The notes beneath the pieces are model-generated. The model was not told where the DNA came from and did no database searches. It was given only the letters and a program-made list of their open reading frames with translations. Of a DNA stretch of 64,000 nucleotides, positions 23,851 to 35,413 are shown piece after piece (the first letter of the stretch is position 1; every line of letters starts with the position of its first letter). This DNA comes from Steromphala cineraria (Eukaryota > Mollusca > Gastropoda > Trochida > Trochidae): assembly GCA_916613615.1 (NCBI GenBank), contig OU744732.1, positions 36,058,478 through 36,122,477 of the forward strand. Reading direction: 5' to 3'. Position numbers and translations under genes: made by a program.

Positions 23851-24508
23851 TTGCGAGCGACTATCCAAGGTTTGTGGACAGTGTGTCTTTGATGGTTTGG
23901 CGCGAGATAAGCATAAAGGTATATTCACTTGCTGGACACAATCGGACACTTGACTGGACTCGATGTACCAACTGGAACTTGAACTTGGACTAAATCTCGG
24001 ATGCAACACACAAAACACACAAGTACCACTGGAAAACGCAATGCAGAATTCATTTCAATTCTGAATCAAAATATGTGGTAATTAAAATTGTTTTTTTAAC
24101 AGGATAAGTATAAAGGAGTAGATTGCAAAAGTAAAAAGTTATTTTATTATATCTTACATGAACTGAGACTCTCACTATAAATATATTTGGAATTTTTACA
24201 CCTTTTGAAGGACTGGATGCTACTTTGAAAGGCATGCAAGCATGTAAAATTGAAGAAAGCAGCCAGATTATTATTTGCAATTTTTCTGTGTGAAATCTTA
24301 ATTTGAAAATAACATTTCTGCAGTAAGTTAAACCATATGATTTGCTTGTTACAACTCATGATATCAAGTACATGTTAATGCTTACAGGAAACAAAACAAA
24401 GATGTATAATTTTGTCTCCTGAGTTCTGTATCGTATGTATCATCCATGTTGTATTTCCAGATAATGTGCCTTTTCCTGTTATGTTTCCTCATTGTTGTAT
24501 TATTGCAG

Positions 24509-24615
24509 GCTTGTCATCAAGTGTTATTAAAAAGTTTGTTCTCAGAGTGAGTTTGTTGTGTGGAATTGTTATCCTGAAAGTCAAGAAGTTGCTGCACAAA
24601 GCAACGAAGGACTAA
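24509..24615 (+). CDS. Possible terminal exon (unit B copy of 10609-10715)
   Basis: The same 34-residue frame with Ile-Val-Ile where unit A has Ile-Phe-Ile, ending at TAA 24613-24615. In this copy the frame stays open upstream from 24412, whereas unit A has a TGA there. The preserved part is therefore just the segment after the TATTGCAG acceptor. Family unknown. Confidence 0.25.
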
Positions 24616-24732
24616 ATTGGAAGATTCATGGAATAGATCAGCAACTTGGAATGGACATAAAGTGGGTACCCATATATATCCCAAAAACCAGTGTCATTGT
24701 AACTATTCAGATACTCTATATATAGGCCCTTT

Positions 24733-25435
24733 CGAAAGCAACTCACTCGCCATTGATCATTGGTCATAAGTAGCACATGGGCGCATGGCATGGCATGGCA
24801 TGGCGTCCGACCATCAGTCCATCCGTAAACTTTTCACATTTTCGACTTCTTCCCCAGAACCAATGACTCTAGAGAGCTGAAATTTGATGTGCAGACTCCT
24901 TGGCAAATGGGGATTCTGAATTGTAGATTTCGTGACCCCATGACCCCAAATAGGGTCACAGGGGTCAAAACCTATTGTCATCTTCTTCTCCAGTTCCAAA
25001 TGGTCTAGGGAGCTTAAAAGTTGTGAGTAGACTCCATGGTCAATCGGGATTTTGAATTGTATATTTTGTGACCCCTTGACTCCAAATTGGGTCACAGGGC
25101 TCAAAACCTTAAAAACCTATTTTCATCTTCTCCGGTTCAAAAAGGTCTAGGGAGCTGAAAAGTTGTGTGTAGACTCCTTGGCCAGTTGGGATTCTAAGTT
25201 GTAGATTTTGTGACCCCATGACCCCAAATAGGGTCACAGGGATCAAAACCTTATAAACCTATTTTCATCTCCAGTTTCAAAAGGTCTAGAGAGCTGTAAA
25301 GTTGTGTGTAGACTCCTTGGCAAGTGGGGATTCTGAATTTTAGATTTGGTTACCCCATGACCCCAGGGGTCAAAACCTCAAACAACTATTACCATCAAAA
25401 GTCGGATGAGCTAGAGAGCCCATGGCTCTATTTTT
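24733..25435 (+). mobile_element. Helentron-like non-autonomous element with four 140-bp repeats
   Basis: Four tandem units of about 140 bp, each with 'gactccttgg', 'attgtagatt', 'gaccccatgaccccaaatag' and 'ctattttcatcttct', end in GATGAGCTA then CCATGGCTCTATTTTT. The same 3' terminus with a short hairpin is found at 37161 and 54302. There are no TIRs. Tandem-repeat-carrying non-autonomous Helentrons (HINE elements such as the bivalve pearl/CvE type) have this build; the assignment is inference. Confidence 0.6.
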
Positions 25436-25563
25436 AAGGGGAATATAAGGTGATGTTAGGAAAATTAAATTAAATGGTTCCAATTGATTAACAATGTATT
25501 TAATCTAAATGAAGCAGTAATAAATCAAAATATATAATGTTAAGTTCAGCCATGCGAAGATTC
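25436..25563 (-). mobile_element. GGGGCAGTAGCACG-family MITE fragment
   Basis: Begins 'aaggggaatataaggtgatg', matches about 125 bp of the family interior and stops near 'gttcagccatgcga'. The outer TIR is missing, apparently replaced by the 3' end of the Helentron-like element. Confidence 0.7.
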
Positions 25564-25781
25564 CCTTTTTAAACTCATTTGGCCTGTGTTTATTGGTGGC
25601 TATAAATTGAGGTCTATCTACTACAATATTCTTATCAATGGTGACGTCATGAAATTGAATTCTATTTTCTCTTTGACATGACCTGTTAGTCACTCTTATC
25701 TCACTACACATGACTTCCTCATTGGGAGAAAAGTTGCCTATATGTAGTTCCCCTCTACGCCCATTGCTCTATTGCATGCCC

Positions 25782-26004
25782 TTAAAGGGGCTCTGCAACC
25801 TGAATTTTTAACTTCCAGTGTTTTATTAGCAGGGCCCCGAAAGAGTCGTAAATACTCGGGAGGGACGAAATCGTTTGGTTGCGAACCGCTTACAGCTGAC
25901 AGCCGGTACCAAGTTTGTGTCATGTGACCCCCATTACCCGTCTGGATGCTCTTGTTAACGATGGTCAATGAGGTTTCACGAGCCAGGTTGTTAATCCCCT
26001 TTAA
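25782..26004. mobile_element. Small TTAA-flanked MITE, unit B only
   Basis: The left end TTAAAGGGG..TGCAACCTG is roughly mirrored by CAGGTTGTTAATCCCCTTTAA. Unit A at about 12400 has 'cccttaaagttaaagg' with no such element. The interior has higher GC than its surroundings. Confidence 0.55.
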
Positions 26005-26036
26005 AGGAACAGTAGCACGTTATTTTGTGGCCATCA

Positions 26037-26385
26037 CCACTCTCTCCCCATAGAGGCAGATTAAGTCATGAAATGTTGATACAGCCTCTGTTCTATTACA
26101 CCGACTATGTGGACTAGAAGGGGAGATGCCTGATTGAAGGCAATCAAAGCTAGTTGTGCAACCAGCTGTTCTATAATCATCATTTTGCCTACTGAATCAT
26201 GGCAAAAGCATTGTGATATGAACCACCCTTTTCATGCGAGAAGCGTTGTCATTTGAGAAAGAAATGGATTGTGGTTCAATTTTCCGCCAGGGGAAACTGC
26301 CGGAACCCAAGGATTTTTGCGAGTTAGAACAGAGGCTGTATCAACATAACATGACCTGATCTGCCTCTGTGGGGAGAATATGATA
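26037..26385. mobile_element. Long-TIR palindromic element (B copy)
   Basis: Counterpart of 12752-13095, with the same arms and interior ('gaaggcaatcaaag', 'ttttccgccagggg'). Shared position shows it was present before the duplication. Confidence 0.8.
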
Positions 26386-26819
26386 TATCACAAAAATTAG
26401 AATAACATTTACCAATTGCAAGATCATGTCTCTTAATTAAAACTAACATTTCTAAACGGAGTTGCCATGTTAGGTTAGCTACCCGGATCCAGTTGCGAAC
26501 CTCAAATAATTTATGTGTTCACACTTAAATGGTCGCGAGTAGTTCTTGCTTGATACTTGGTAATATTTTGTACAACAACGGATAATTGGTCTGAGTACTG
26601 ACATGTTAGATCCCCTGGATATGACAAATTTGGCATAAACAGATGCATTGATTCATTCTACGGTAACGATTTTATTCAACCGATTAAATGAAATATTACA
26701 CGATGAGGGAACTATATGGAAAGACTAACAGCATATCTTTTGCAAAATCTGCGAGAAGGTTTTAAAAACATCAGCGTTCCTAAAGGTCAACGAACACACT
26801 AGAATGGCATTAGAGGCAT

Positions 26820-26992
26820 TACCAAATCCCAATAACGGGATTATATATCTTATCTTATATAAACGTTTCAAAATGCATATTCAGGGGTTGGCTTTTTAAA
26901 AAGATTAATTGCTTGCCTCGAATAATCGACGGGTCCGATCGGTGTTTGAAAATAATAATCGCCGGGAGATTATTCAAGGATTTACGGCATCT
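26820..26992. mobile_element. Deleted relic of the 'ttgaataatcgcc' fold-back element
   Basis: Keeps the right end (GATTATTCAAGGATTTACGG) and a 'ccgatcgg' block but has lost the left half and the nested pogo-like MITE seen at 13629-14196. Confidence 0.6.
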
Positions 26993-27496
26993 GCCAGAAT
27001 TGATTCCTAAAAACGATGCCTCGTCGCCCAAATCAGACGTGTCAAAAGACTTTGGGTATTAGGCCTACCAAAGAAACAAAACAAAAATCGAGACGCTGTC
27101 AAAAGAAGCGAAACGTACACATAATCAATATAATGTAAGCCATACATGATATCTTAATGAATAACTTAACTGTAAGCCATATGCTGACGAACGATCTTAC
27201 TTTAAGTCATATGTTGATCGATCACCCATGAATAATTGAAAAAATAAAATAATATAACCTAATATGTTAACTACAAATATGTTTACTCTTTTGAAAATCT
27301 CAAGAGGCAAGATAAGGCTTATTTATATACGACCCCTCTCCCCGATAAAAGTTAAGCTTGATTTATGGTTCCAACCGTGCCCAAAAGGGCAACTAGATCA
27401 ATCTGTTACACCTGTGCTAGGTAACAAGTAAGACCAGGTAATAAGGTGTATAGTCACCTGTGGATTAGCGTTCATTGTACCTGGATTGAACACGAC

Positions 27497-27554
27497 ATGG
27501 AACTTTGGAATATTACCTGTGTTTTTCTGATTGTCGGCTTCATTTCGCATACAG
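27497..27554 (+). CDS. Ly6 B exon 1 (signal peptide)
   Basis: 58 nt ending in phase 1 before GTAATC. Four codons differ from exon 1 of gene A, two of them changing the protein (G5N, L10F). Confidence 0.85.
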
Positions 27555-30500
27555 GTAATCTCTGCTATATCTCACTATGATAGACTGTGAATGATTTTTA
27601 CTGTATTAAAAAGACAGGAGGAATAATGATCTATGCTGATAAGCTGTAAGGTTTACAAAGATATGTTAAATGTTCAGTGTAAAAATACCAATTGAAATTG
27701 GCAGTAAGAGTTACCAACCTGTGGTAATGGGCAGTAAGAATTACGAACCTGTGTTCATTGGCAGTAAGAGTTACCAACCTGTGGTAATGGACAGTAAGAA
27801 TTACCAACCTGTGTTAATTGGCAGTACGAATTACGAACTTGTGGTAATTGGCAGTAAGAATTACGAACCTGTGTTAATTTTCAGTAAGAATTACCAACCT
27901 GTGGTAATTGGCAGTAGGAATTACGAACCTGTGTTAATTGGCAGTAACAACTACGAACCTGTTTTAATTGGCAGTAAGAATTAGGAACCTGTGGTAATTG
28001 GCAGTACGAATTACGAACCTGTGTTAATTGGCAGTAAGAATTACGAACCTGTGGTAATTGGCAGTAAGAATTACGAACCTGTGTTAATTCGCTGTAAGAA
28101 TTATCAACCTCTGTTAATTTGAGCTTTTAGCCTTTATCATTTCAAATTAAGAATCACAAACCTTTATTCATTGGCAGCTAGAATTGGCCGTCTTGAGTCA
28201 ACTTTGGTATATAGTTTAAATAACAAAACCTTGTATTTATCACCATACCAAGCTTGGTATAGCTATGCATATTTCCCTAACACAAACGATTATAATGTGT
28301 TCACACTAGATGGCCGTAAATAGTTTTTTCGAAATAGGGGGTACGTTTTTCTGCGACTTTTAACAATTGGGATACATAGCAAACATAGCTAATTGAATAA
28401 ACACACATGACATACATTGTAAAAAAATAATGAAGGGAACAAAGTACAATAAACGTGTCACTTCCTCTTTTTCATTGACAGTAAGAAATTATCAACAAAT
28501 CAAAATGTTACTGATAGTAGTCTTGTCAACTAGCTTTTTTATACGGCAATATCGAACTAGTGTAATATCACAATGCAAGCATGACGTCACAGTAGTGTGT
28601 TATGTGTTGTTAGACATTCAGAACACTCAAATGAAATTGACAGCATGTTATTTCGTGTTAAAATTTCAGTTGAAATTTCAACTTAAATTACATTAAAGTG
28701 GCACAGCGATAATCAGCCAGTGTTCAATTATAAGTATAAATGATCAACCGGATCAATGATAATAATCAACATGTAACAAACGGACAATTTTTATGATCAA
28801 CCAGGAATCAAAATTTATTTAATCGGGCGTATCTCTTATATGCCATCTTATATTACCGTATTTCCTCGAATACAACCCAGGGGTTCTATTTCGTTCAGTA
28901 CCCCCTTACCCCCCCGGGTTCTATTCGAGGCCCGGGTTATAATGGAGGCTGGGTTGTATTTCTTCAGGTCTGAATTGACGTTTCAAAATCTTCTAGGAAT
29001 GGCGTTTTCATGGAAAATTATTGATCTAGTTCTACATATCTCGTGGCATTTCTGTTGATATTCATTCTGTTATCAAAAATCGAAATATTTGTAGTTATTG
29101 TAAAAATCTTATATTTGAAAAATTCAAGTGTGTACTTTCTTTTGCCTGTCAGTTTATATCATCCTTCGCATCTCCAATATTACATCTACATTATGTAGTA
29201 AAGTTACGTACTCCAAAAGCCTGGTTTGGATTGGGTCATTAGTTTGAAAAGATTGGCCAGCATTTATCGCCGAATAGGAAACATTCATCCATTCAACCAG
29301 GGTTTAAAGGGGCAGTAGCACGTTTTTTGATAATTTTATATTGTAATTTTTCACTGATAATTGTACGTTAATGCTAAATGTATTATTTTGATAGTGTCAA
29401 AAATCTCATTACACTTACAAATCATCCATACTAAGTGGACAAAGTATGAAGACTCACATAAAATCCACTGGCGGCCATTTTTTGTGAACACCTTTAATTC
29501 ATTTTGTGTAAGAAAAAGAAATCGCATGGCTTAACTTTACGATTATATTTGAATTATTACTGCTCCATTTAGTTTAAATACATTGTCTTTTAATTGGAAC
29601 CATTAATTTTCATTTTCCTGACATCACCTAAAATTCCCCCTAAAACGTACTACTGCCCCTTTAAGATATAGCCTGTCCGCCAGTCCTTGAACTGGTTACG
29701 TTTTGGTCAGGACTGGTAACTTTTCATTGTTTTTTCCAATATTTTTCTTAAAGAATTGACCAATTAATTTTCAGGACAGGCTAGGTTTCCAATCTTTATT
29801 TACACTGATTCAACCAATCTTGTTTAAACTAGCTGTAATGTATACGTCCCCACAGTCCTCACGTTACATCTAGCTACTAATAGCTAACCCACCTGATCCG
29901 TGTCGCGCATGCGCGGAAATCAACAAATGGAAAACAAACTGGCTGGCCTGGAATTATTTTTTACAGAGAAATTGGGTACCCCCCAAGGGGAAAAATTATT
30001 TTTGTTCAGAGTTTTGGCCCTTGTCCCGTTACTTAGGATTCTTAGGAAATGTTCGGAGATATTATGAAAACCAATTTGGCTGGGGATGGTGATGACTGTC
30101 TTCATGCTTGTATCGAATCTCTCTTCAGGCGGTCTCTTCTGTTACCAATGTGGAAGCACTGGTTCTGACGGACATTGTAAAGCCGACATTAAAGGGATGG
30201 CGAAATCTGGCGAAAAGGTAATGGAGGCCCTCGTTAACTCATCGGCTGATGACGTCACAGACGGCATTCGGAACGAACACGGATTCCTGCCCTATATTAA
30301 AGAATGTGATAGTGGGAAAAATGTCTGTATGATTGAAGAGGTTGTCAATAGCCGTGAGTAAAAAATGACTTATGATTAAAAATGTGACTTATAAACCTAA
30401 ATGTGAATAATTATCTTAATGGATGACAAAATCACAGACTTATTCACCACTGAAATATTTTAGTTTTTCAATTTCTGTGTTTTTGTTCTCTATCCATTTA

Positions 30501-31182
30501 TACTTGATGTTGTTATCAAATTACACTTGTGACGTCAGCCTATTTTTCTCTCGCTACATTTTATTTCTGTATTAGGGTAATGCATTGTTCTTTAAGTGTT
30601 TCACATTTTCATATTTGTCAAGTTTTAAGGCATGTAGTTGAACAATCATTTAGTTGAGTGCAATTTAAGTCAAACAATATCATCAAAACTCTCCATTCCT
30701 TAAAAATAATAGGTCTCGGCCCCTGGGGGCCTCACCTCCATTATTTACCCACAATTGAAAGTTATTCCGATATTACCCTTTACGTAAAACTTAGGTTAAA
30801 CAATACATTACTCCATTTTTAATAGATTATAAGGGGATGTAGGTCAATCATAAATAAGCAACAATTTTCTTACTTATAAACTATTCAGTATTAACATAAT
30901 CTAAAATATATTTTATTCTTCATTTCAGAGACAAGCGGGGTCCTAAGTTACATCAGGGACTGCTCTGATGGAAAGACGTTTTCATTCGACAACGTCACTG
31001 TTCTGAAGGATCTGACCCCCAAAAACTACACGACATGTGGTTACGACAGACTAGGATACCTCTTCTGTGTATCTCTGTGTGAGAGCGATTTTTGTAATGG
31101 ACCTAATGTTTCCCTTGGTGCCATAACTGAAGTATCTTTAGTCCTTCTTATCATCTGCATAACGCAAAGGTTTATTCTTTGA
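27497..31182 (+). CDS. Ly6/uPAR-domain protein B (three exons, GPI-anchored)
   Basis: Exons 27497-27554, 30129-30353 and 30929-31182 have the same sizes and phases as gene A and encode 178 residues. The signal peptide starts MELWNITCVFLIVGF. All ten cysteines, the LxCYxC opening, the FCN close, the sequons at 56, 116, 127 and 154 and the hydrophobic C-terminal GPI signal are kept. It differs from gene A at 14 residues: G5N, L10F, K78E, M123L, I124T, A125P, N126K, K135R, K136L, D146E, Y148D, R160I, F167L and A173T. Intron 1 holds a 430-bp minisatellite and a MITE. Introns have GT/AG borders. The gene is intact, so both paralogues may be expressed. The ligand and the tissue are unknown. Confidence 0.88.
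27690..28120 (+). repeat. Intronic 30-bp minisatellite, array B
   Basis: About 14 units of 'ttggcagtaagaattac' plus 'aacctgtgttaa', alternating gtggtaa and gtgttaa forms to give a 60-bp period. Much shorter than arrays A1 and A2. The open frame 27670-27984 is a by-product of the period. Confidence 0.95.
28852..28965. mobile_element. 'accgtatttcctc' fold-back fragment
   Basis: Starts with ACCGTATTTCCTC as at 3149, then has 'gaatacaacccaggggttct' mirrored by 'gggttctattcgaggcccgg' and 'aatggaggctgggttgtatt'. The right terminus is not found, so the copy is truncated. Unit B only. Confidence 0.5.
29304..29664 (+). mobile_element. GGGGCAGTAGCACG-family MITE, copy 6
   Basis: Complete copy with TTAA at both borders, in intron 1 of Ly6 B. 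Confidence 0.85.
30129..30353 (+). CDS. Ly6 B exon 2
   Basis: 225 nt after a CTCTTCAG acceptor, ending before GTGAGT. Nearly identical to exon 2 of gene A: five silent codon changes and one replacement (K78E). Confidence 0.87.
30929..31182 (+). CDS. Ly6 B exon 3 with GPI signal
   Basis: 254 nt after a TTTCAG acceptor, ending at TGA. Residues 123-126 read LTPK where gene A has MIAN. Loop residues 135-136 (RL for KK) and 146-148 (ESD for DSY) also differ. The cysteines are unchanged. Confidence 0.87.
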
Positions 31183-31610
31183 TTTAATTGTAAGAAAGAT
31201 CCGTCTTGTCTCCCGAGCCTTAAGCGAGGACGTAACTGTTCACTTGTTGGACATATATATCTTTGACCAAATTGAAAGAGAAAATCTTACAATGTTTCAA
31301 AGCACAAATTGATGATATTAATGTATAGTGATGAGGTTTTCATAGTTTGATTATATGGTCAGAATTGATAATACCTGTACCCCAAAGCCTGAAACGATGG
31401 CGTTTATGGATACTGCGGATGTGTTTATACAGTTTAATTCAATTGTACCCGATTAGACAAGTAGGTAATTGTATATTGCTCGGGTGTATACATCGTATTG
31501 ATTAGAATGTTAGAAAAGGATCGTCCGGTAATAGAGTCTGAAACAGGAATAAGATTGCATACTGTATATATATTTAAATAAACACATGTATCGTCTTTGG
31601 CTTAAGTGTA
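31183..31610 (+). other. Ly6 B 3' UTR with AATAAA
   Basis: AATAAA at 31577-31582, about 395 nt after the stop. The UTR is almost identical to that of gene A, which makes the difference in coding exon 3 stand out. Confidence 0.6.
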
Positions 31611-31736
31611 AGACTTGGGTTGTATTGTCGCCGTTGTGTTGAAATGACGATGTCATTCATACATGGAAGACCATTTCTATGGAGCAATCTCCACACACAA
31701 GTGTAAGCTCATAGCACCCACAGCATGAGGAATATT

Positions 31737-32213
31737 GCTGGTACTGATGATGTCATTGAATGCCGATGATGTCATAAATGCTGACGATGTTACTGAATGC
31801 TGATGATGTCATTAATGCTGACGATGTTACTGAATGCCGATGATGTCATTAATGTTGATGATGATACTGAATGCTGATAATATCATAAATGCTGACGATG
31901 TTACTGAACGCTGGTGATGTCATTATTGCTGACGATGTTACTGAATGCCGATGATGTCATTAATGCTGACGATGTTACTGAACGCTGATGATATCCAAAA
32001 TGCTGACGATGTTACTGAACGCTGGTGATGTCATCAATGCTGACGATGTTTTTAAATGATGATGATGCCATTACTGCTGACGATGTTATTTAATTTAATG
32101 ATGATGATGTCATTACTGCTGACGATGTTATTTAATTTAATGATGATGATGCCATTACTGATGACGATGTTATTCAATTTAATGATGTCATTGAATGCTG
32201 ACAATGTTATCGA
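31737..32213 (+). repeat. 'gatgtcattaatgctgac' minisatellite, unit B
   Basis: Counterpart of 23420-23850 with a different unit order and an added 'tttaatttaatgatgatgat' stretch repeated near 32090-32180. Confidence 0.9.
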
Positions 32214-32440
32214 CTGCTGCTTGCAAGCGACTATCCAAGGTTTGTGGACAGTGTGTCTTTGATAGTTTGGCGCGAGATAAGCATAAAGGTATATTCACTT
32301 GCTGGACACAATCGGACACTTGACTGGACTCGATGTACCAACTGGGACTTGAACTTGGACTAAATCCCGGATGCAACACACAAAACACACAAGTACCACT
32401 CAAAAACGCACAGCAAAATTCATTTTAATTCTGAATCAAA

Positions 32441-33688
32441 AGATGTGATATCAATCATTGTTGGTCCTCATACACTGTTGCATGTCATGACCATGTTAGT
32501 AAAGCCCTTCGAAGCATCCTTATCTTAAAGTCCCTTGTTCCTTACATGAATTTGTTCCCGCCTTGCAAAATGGACGAAACATGCAAATGATATCAATGTA
32601 TTTGAAAGTATTTAATTTATTGATAAGTAAAATCGCCTGCAACGTTGCGTCACGTGTTCACTTCCCACAAGCCTTTGCGCGACATTGCAAAAAATACGCC
32701 CCTTTCTATTTAAAGCAACCTGCCGGTTCGGAAAAGCCGTTTCGATTTTTTAATTCTTATTTCACGAATAATAATCTGATTTCAGGTTTGGTTGTACTTA
32801 TGGATTTCTGAATATTCAGAAAATACGTTAAAAAATACTTAAAAAGTTATCTATATTATTAAAATTCTGATCATGGGACTTTAACAATTTGTCCAACCTT
32901 ACTAACCTTTTGTTTGAGGTAAGAGGTATGTTGATATCTTTAATGATAAGAGAGTTTTTCCTTTTGTTTGCAATGGACGGACTAAAAGTCCATAATTTCC
33001 CCTTTAGGTAATTAATACTATTTTGATATTCGGCCGAACTCGTGTATCTACTGCTGAAGCCCACTATTGTCTTGACGGACATGAGTCGCCCTTTAGCTGA
33101 TTCTACAGATTTCAATCTCCAAAACAAACAGCGAATATTTTGATTAGCCAGCCCAACATGATAAATTGCTGTAGACTTAATGTTTTTGTTTGTCTAAAGG
33201 TTGCTGTTTTTGAAAGGTTGATGTTATCTGAAATTCTACCGTAACTTATCCTATGATAAAAGGTTTGATTAAATCGAAAGGATTGAAACCGTCCTATTTT
33301 TTTAAATGAAATAAACAAAATGAATTTCACCATCAATGTAAATATTACGGATAACTTAAAATGTGACTTAGTACTTTACTATCTCATTGTGTAATAAAAG
33401 TGTTTTACTCTTTCTCTCACATAATTATGGTTTTACGAAACTTACGCGATTCTAAAGGACTCAATTGCATTCTGACAAATACGAACCAAGTACCCTATAT
33501 CATTGTTTCAAGTACATTATCCTCTCCAACATAGCAGTGCTACAATGTGTGTGTATATATCTATATATATTTAAAAAGAGAGTTGGTATCTATATATATA
33601 TATGCAGAAAGTATATATATAATTTTTTTGCAATCAAAGATGAATAATGTTACTAAAACTCTTGAAGTTAGTAAATAAGATTACGCAA
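32441..33688. other. Gene-free stretch after unit B
   Basis: Open frames of 82 (plus, 32563-32811), 99 (minus, 32828-33127) and 74 (minus, 33112-33336) residues show no recognised domain. The two minus-strand frames overlap and could be one broken gene relic. A TATA-rich microsatellite lies at about 33555-33625. Confidence 0.4.
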
Positions 33689-34726
33689 TATAACTCATTC
33701 TCGATAATCCAGAGTTTACGTTCCGATAATATCTCCACTAACCTCTGGAACCAATATGGGCTCAATGCGATTCACAAATTACCTGCCCTTAGTGGCATAT
33801 TGTCCAATGAGGTATCTATGCTGCCTTCAGCAGCGTACCAATCGTATGGCTTCTTTCATGACACACCCCCGCTTCGTCAATAAACAGAAATGACATCCAA
33901 AGAGATGGATTTCAAGACGGCATTTTAGTGTTTTTGTCTATCAAAACGGGTGGGGTATATCAATTGTTACCTAGCATTCCCAGTTCTCGTCAAGAGAATT
34001 CCTCTTGACTGTAAAATGTTTATCGCATGGCCTTTGATTTTATTTATGAAATAATGAGTGAGTTGGGGTTTAACGTGATGTCAGCAGTATTCCAGCTATA
34101 AGACATGCTGCCATCTAAATTTAAGAGAGTTGACAGATCTGAGAGAAAAAAACTGTGTAAGGAAAATTACAACACAAGTTTTGCATAAACAAGAAAAGCC
34201 TTTAAAAAGGCATGCTTGGTGCTACATAGGCAGATGAAGGAGATTGTTATTTGCCGAACAATTTGGGTGATAATATATACAACGCTGGATAACAGCAGTA
34301 ATATTAACACGAGTATTACTCAAAGTTAATTTCACAAAATTAATTTCTATCAACACGAATTGCTGAAAGTTATGAATATTTTTTACATTCATCAACGATT
34401 GTTGGTATATTTCAAATCAAAACACACGAGGGTGATATTCTATTTATCATTCAAATTCACTCTTTTTGAGATCTCAGAGTAAAAATGTAAATCTCTGAAC
34501 ACAACAACACTAGATTTTTAAGACAGTGATGTGACAGTGACAGTTTATGATGTTTTGGCATTGTGATGTTGTTACTTGAAGTAAAAACACTGCATGCATG
34601 GGTTGCCATGTAGCGTTGACAATGACAGGAAATTGTGCAAAACGTAGTTGCCAAAACCATATCTCCTTGTCATGCTGGTTAATTATTAACTGTAGTATTA
34701 CAGATAATAAACAAAATACTTTCCGA

Positions 34727-34790
34727 TGATCTGACGGGATTTCAACCCAGCTCCGCTGAGCTAAGCCGCGGCCTTATAGTAACCGTATGG
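34727..34790 (-). ncRNA. tRNA-like Pol III promoter relic (SINE or tRNA pseudogene)
   Basis: On the minus strand a near-perfect tRNA A box (TTAGCTCAGCGG) is followed about 10 nt later by a B-box-like GGTTGAAATCCC. The spacing is far too short for a functional tRNA because the anticodon arm is missing. It is probably a decayed tRNA-derived SINE head or tRNA pseudogene. Confidence 0.4.
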
Positions 34791-35389
34791 AACCAGCGAT
34801 GTAGGTAATATTCTAAATATAGCACGAGTCAATTTCAGTAGCTCTGATAATAAATACATGTTTTCAACGTAAACATTTAGTGACATCGTTAAGTTTGACT
34901 TGTCACGTGGTCGTAAGTGATCTACCTATTAGTAAACATAAGTCTTTTTTCGATGTCACCATCGTTCTTACACAAACATTACTTTTAAATCGCCAGGCGA
35001 GCCCAGCGTGAAATTAAGTCGCGTGGGTTATAAAAAAGTGGATTCTGCGATTATTGAATGCGAAATAATGCTCTTATCTGGAACAAATGCAGACTCTTCA
35101 TCAAATGAAGATGTTTTTGATTTAGTCTGTTAATATTTATCAGCGTCTTTAATAGAAAATATTATTTCTCTTTTAGCATGACATTTAAAGCGAAATCATA
35201 TTCCACAGTTTAATGTGCCAAATATTTTGTATTACCCACATGGTGACGTAATGCATTTTTTGCTACAGCTCTGTTCATTGGTCTTTTGATTTGGATACAA
35301 CACATGTGTTTGGCGCGGCTTCCCTTTGAAAATATCAAGAGTAATATAGAGAGAATTCAGAAAAGTTTTAGGAGAATCAAATCATAACA

Positions 35390-35413
35390 CTTGGTGCCCT
35401 TTGGGGCACCAAG
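35390..35413. other. Perfect 10-bp stem hairpin
   Basis: CTTGGTGCCC and GGGCACCAAG are separated by a 4-nt TTTG loop. It lies inside the 2.3-kb TIR element. No downstream T-run or gene gives it a role. Confidence 0.6.

Larger units (their letters stand above)
10201..24040 (+). repeat. Tandem segmental duplication, unit A
   Basis: Blocks through this stretch reappear in the same order and orientation in 24100-32440. They are 10201-10790 (matching 24100-24720), 12180-12400 (25565-25785), 12740-14640 (26020-27440), the three Ly6 exons, the 3' UTR and the downstream minisatellite with its flank up to about 24040. Unit A is longer because of extra MITEs, an expanded minisatellite and a secondary duplication of exon 1. 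The outer boundaries are approximate. Confidence 0.85.
24100..32440 (+). repeat. Tandem segmental duplication, unit B
   Basis: Second unit of the large duplication, starting with the copy of 10201-10790. It contains its own Ly6 gene, both minisatellites and the shared palindromic element. It is shorter than unit A because it lacks the secondary exon 1 duplication and several MITEs. It has its own insertions at 24733-25435 and 25782-26004. Confidence 0.85.

Noticed and set aside
23818..24018. Minus-strand frame conserved in both units (also 32188-32403)
   Set aside because: The DNA of the two units is highly similar here overall, so conservation of the frame carries no information. No domain or splice context was found.
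27670..27984. 104-residue repetitive frame
   Set aside because: Same cause: array B of the intronic minisatellite read in its open frame.
32828..33336. Two overlapping minus-strand frames (99 and 74 residues) as a broken gene
   Set aside because: No motif could be assigned to either; left as unexplained open frames.
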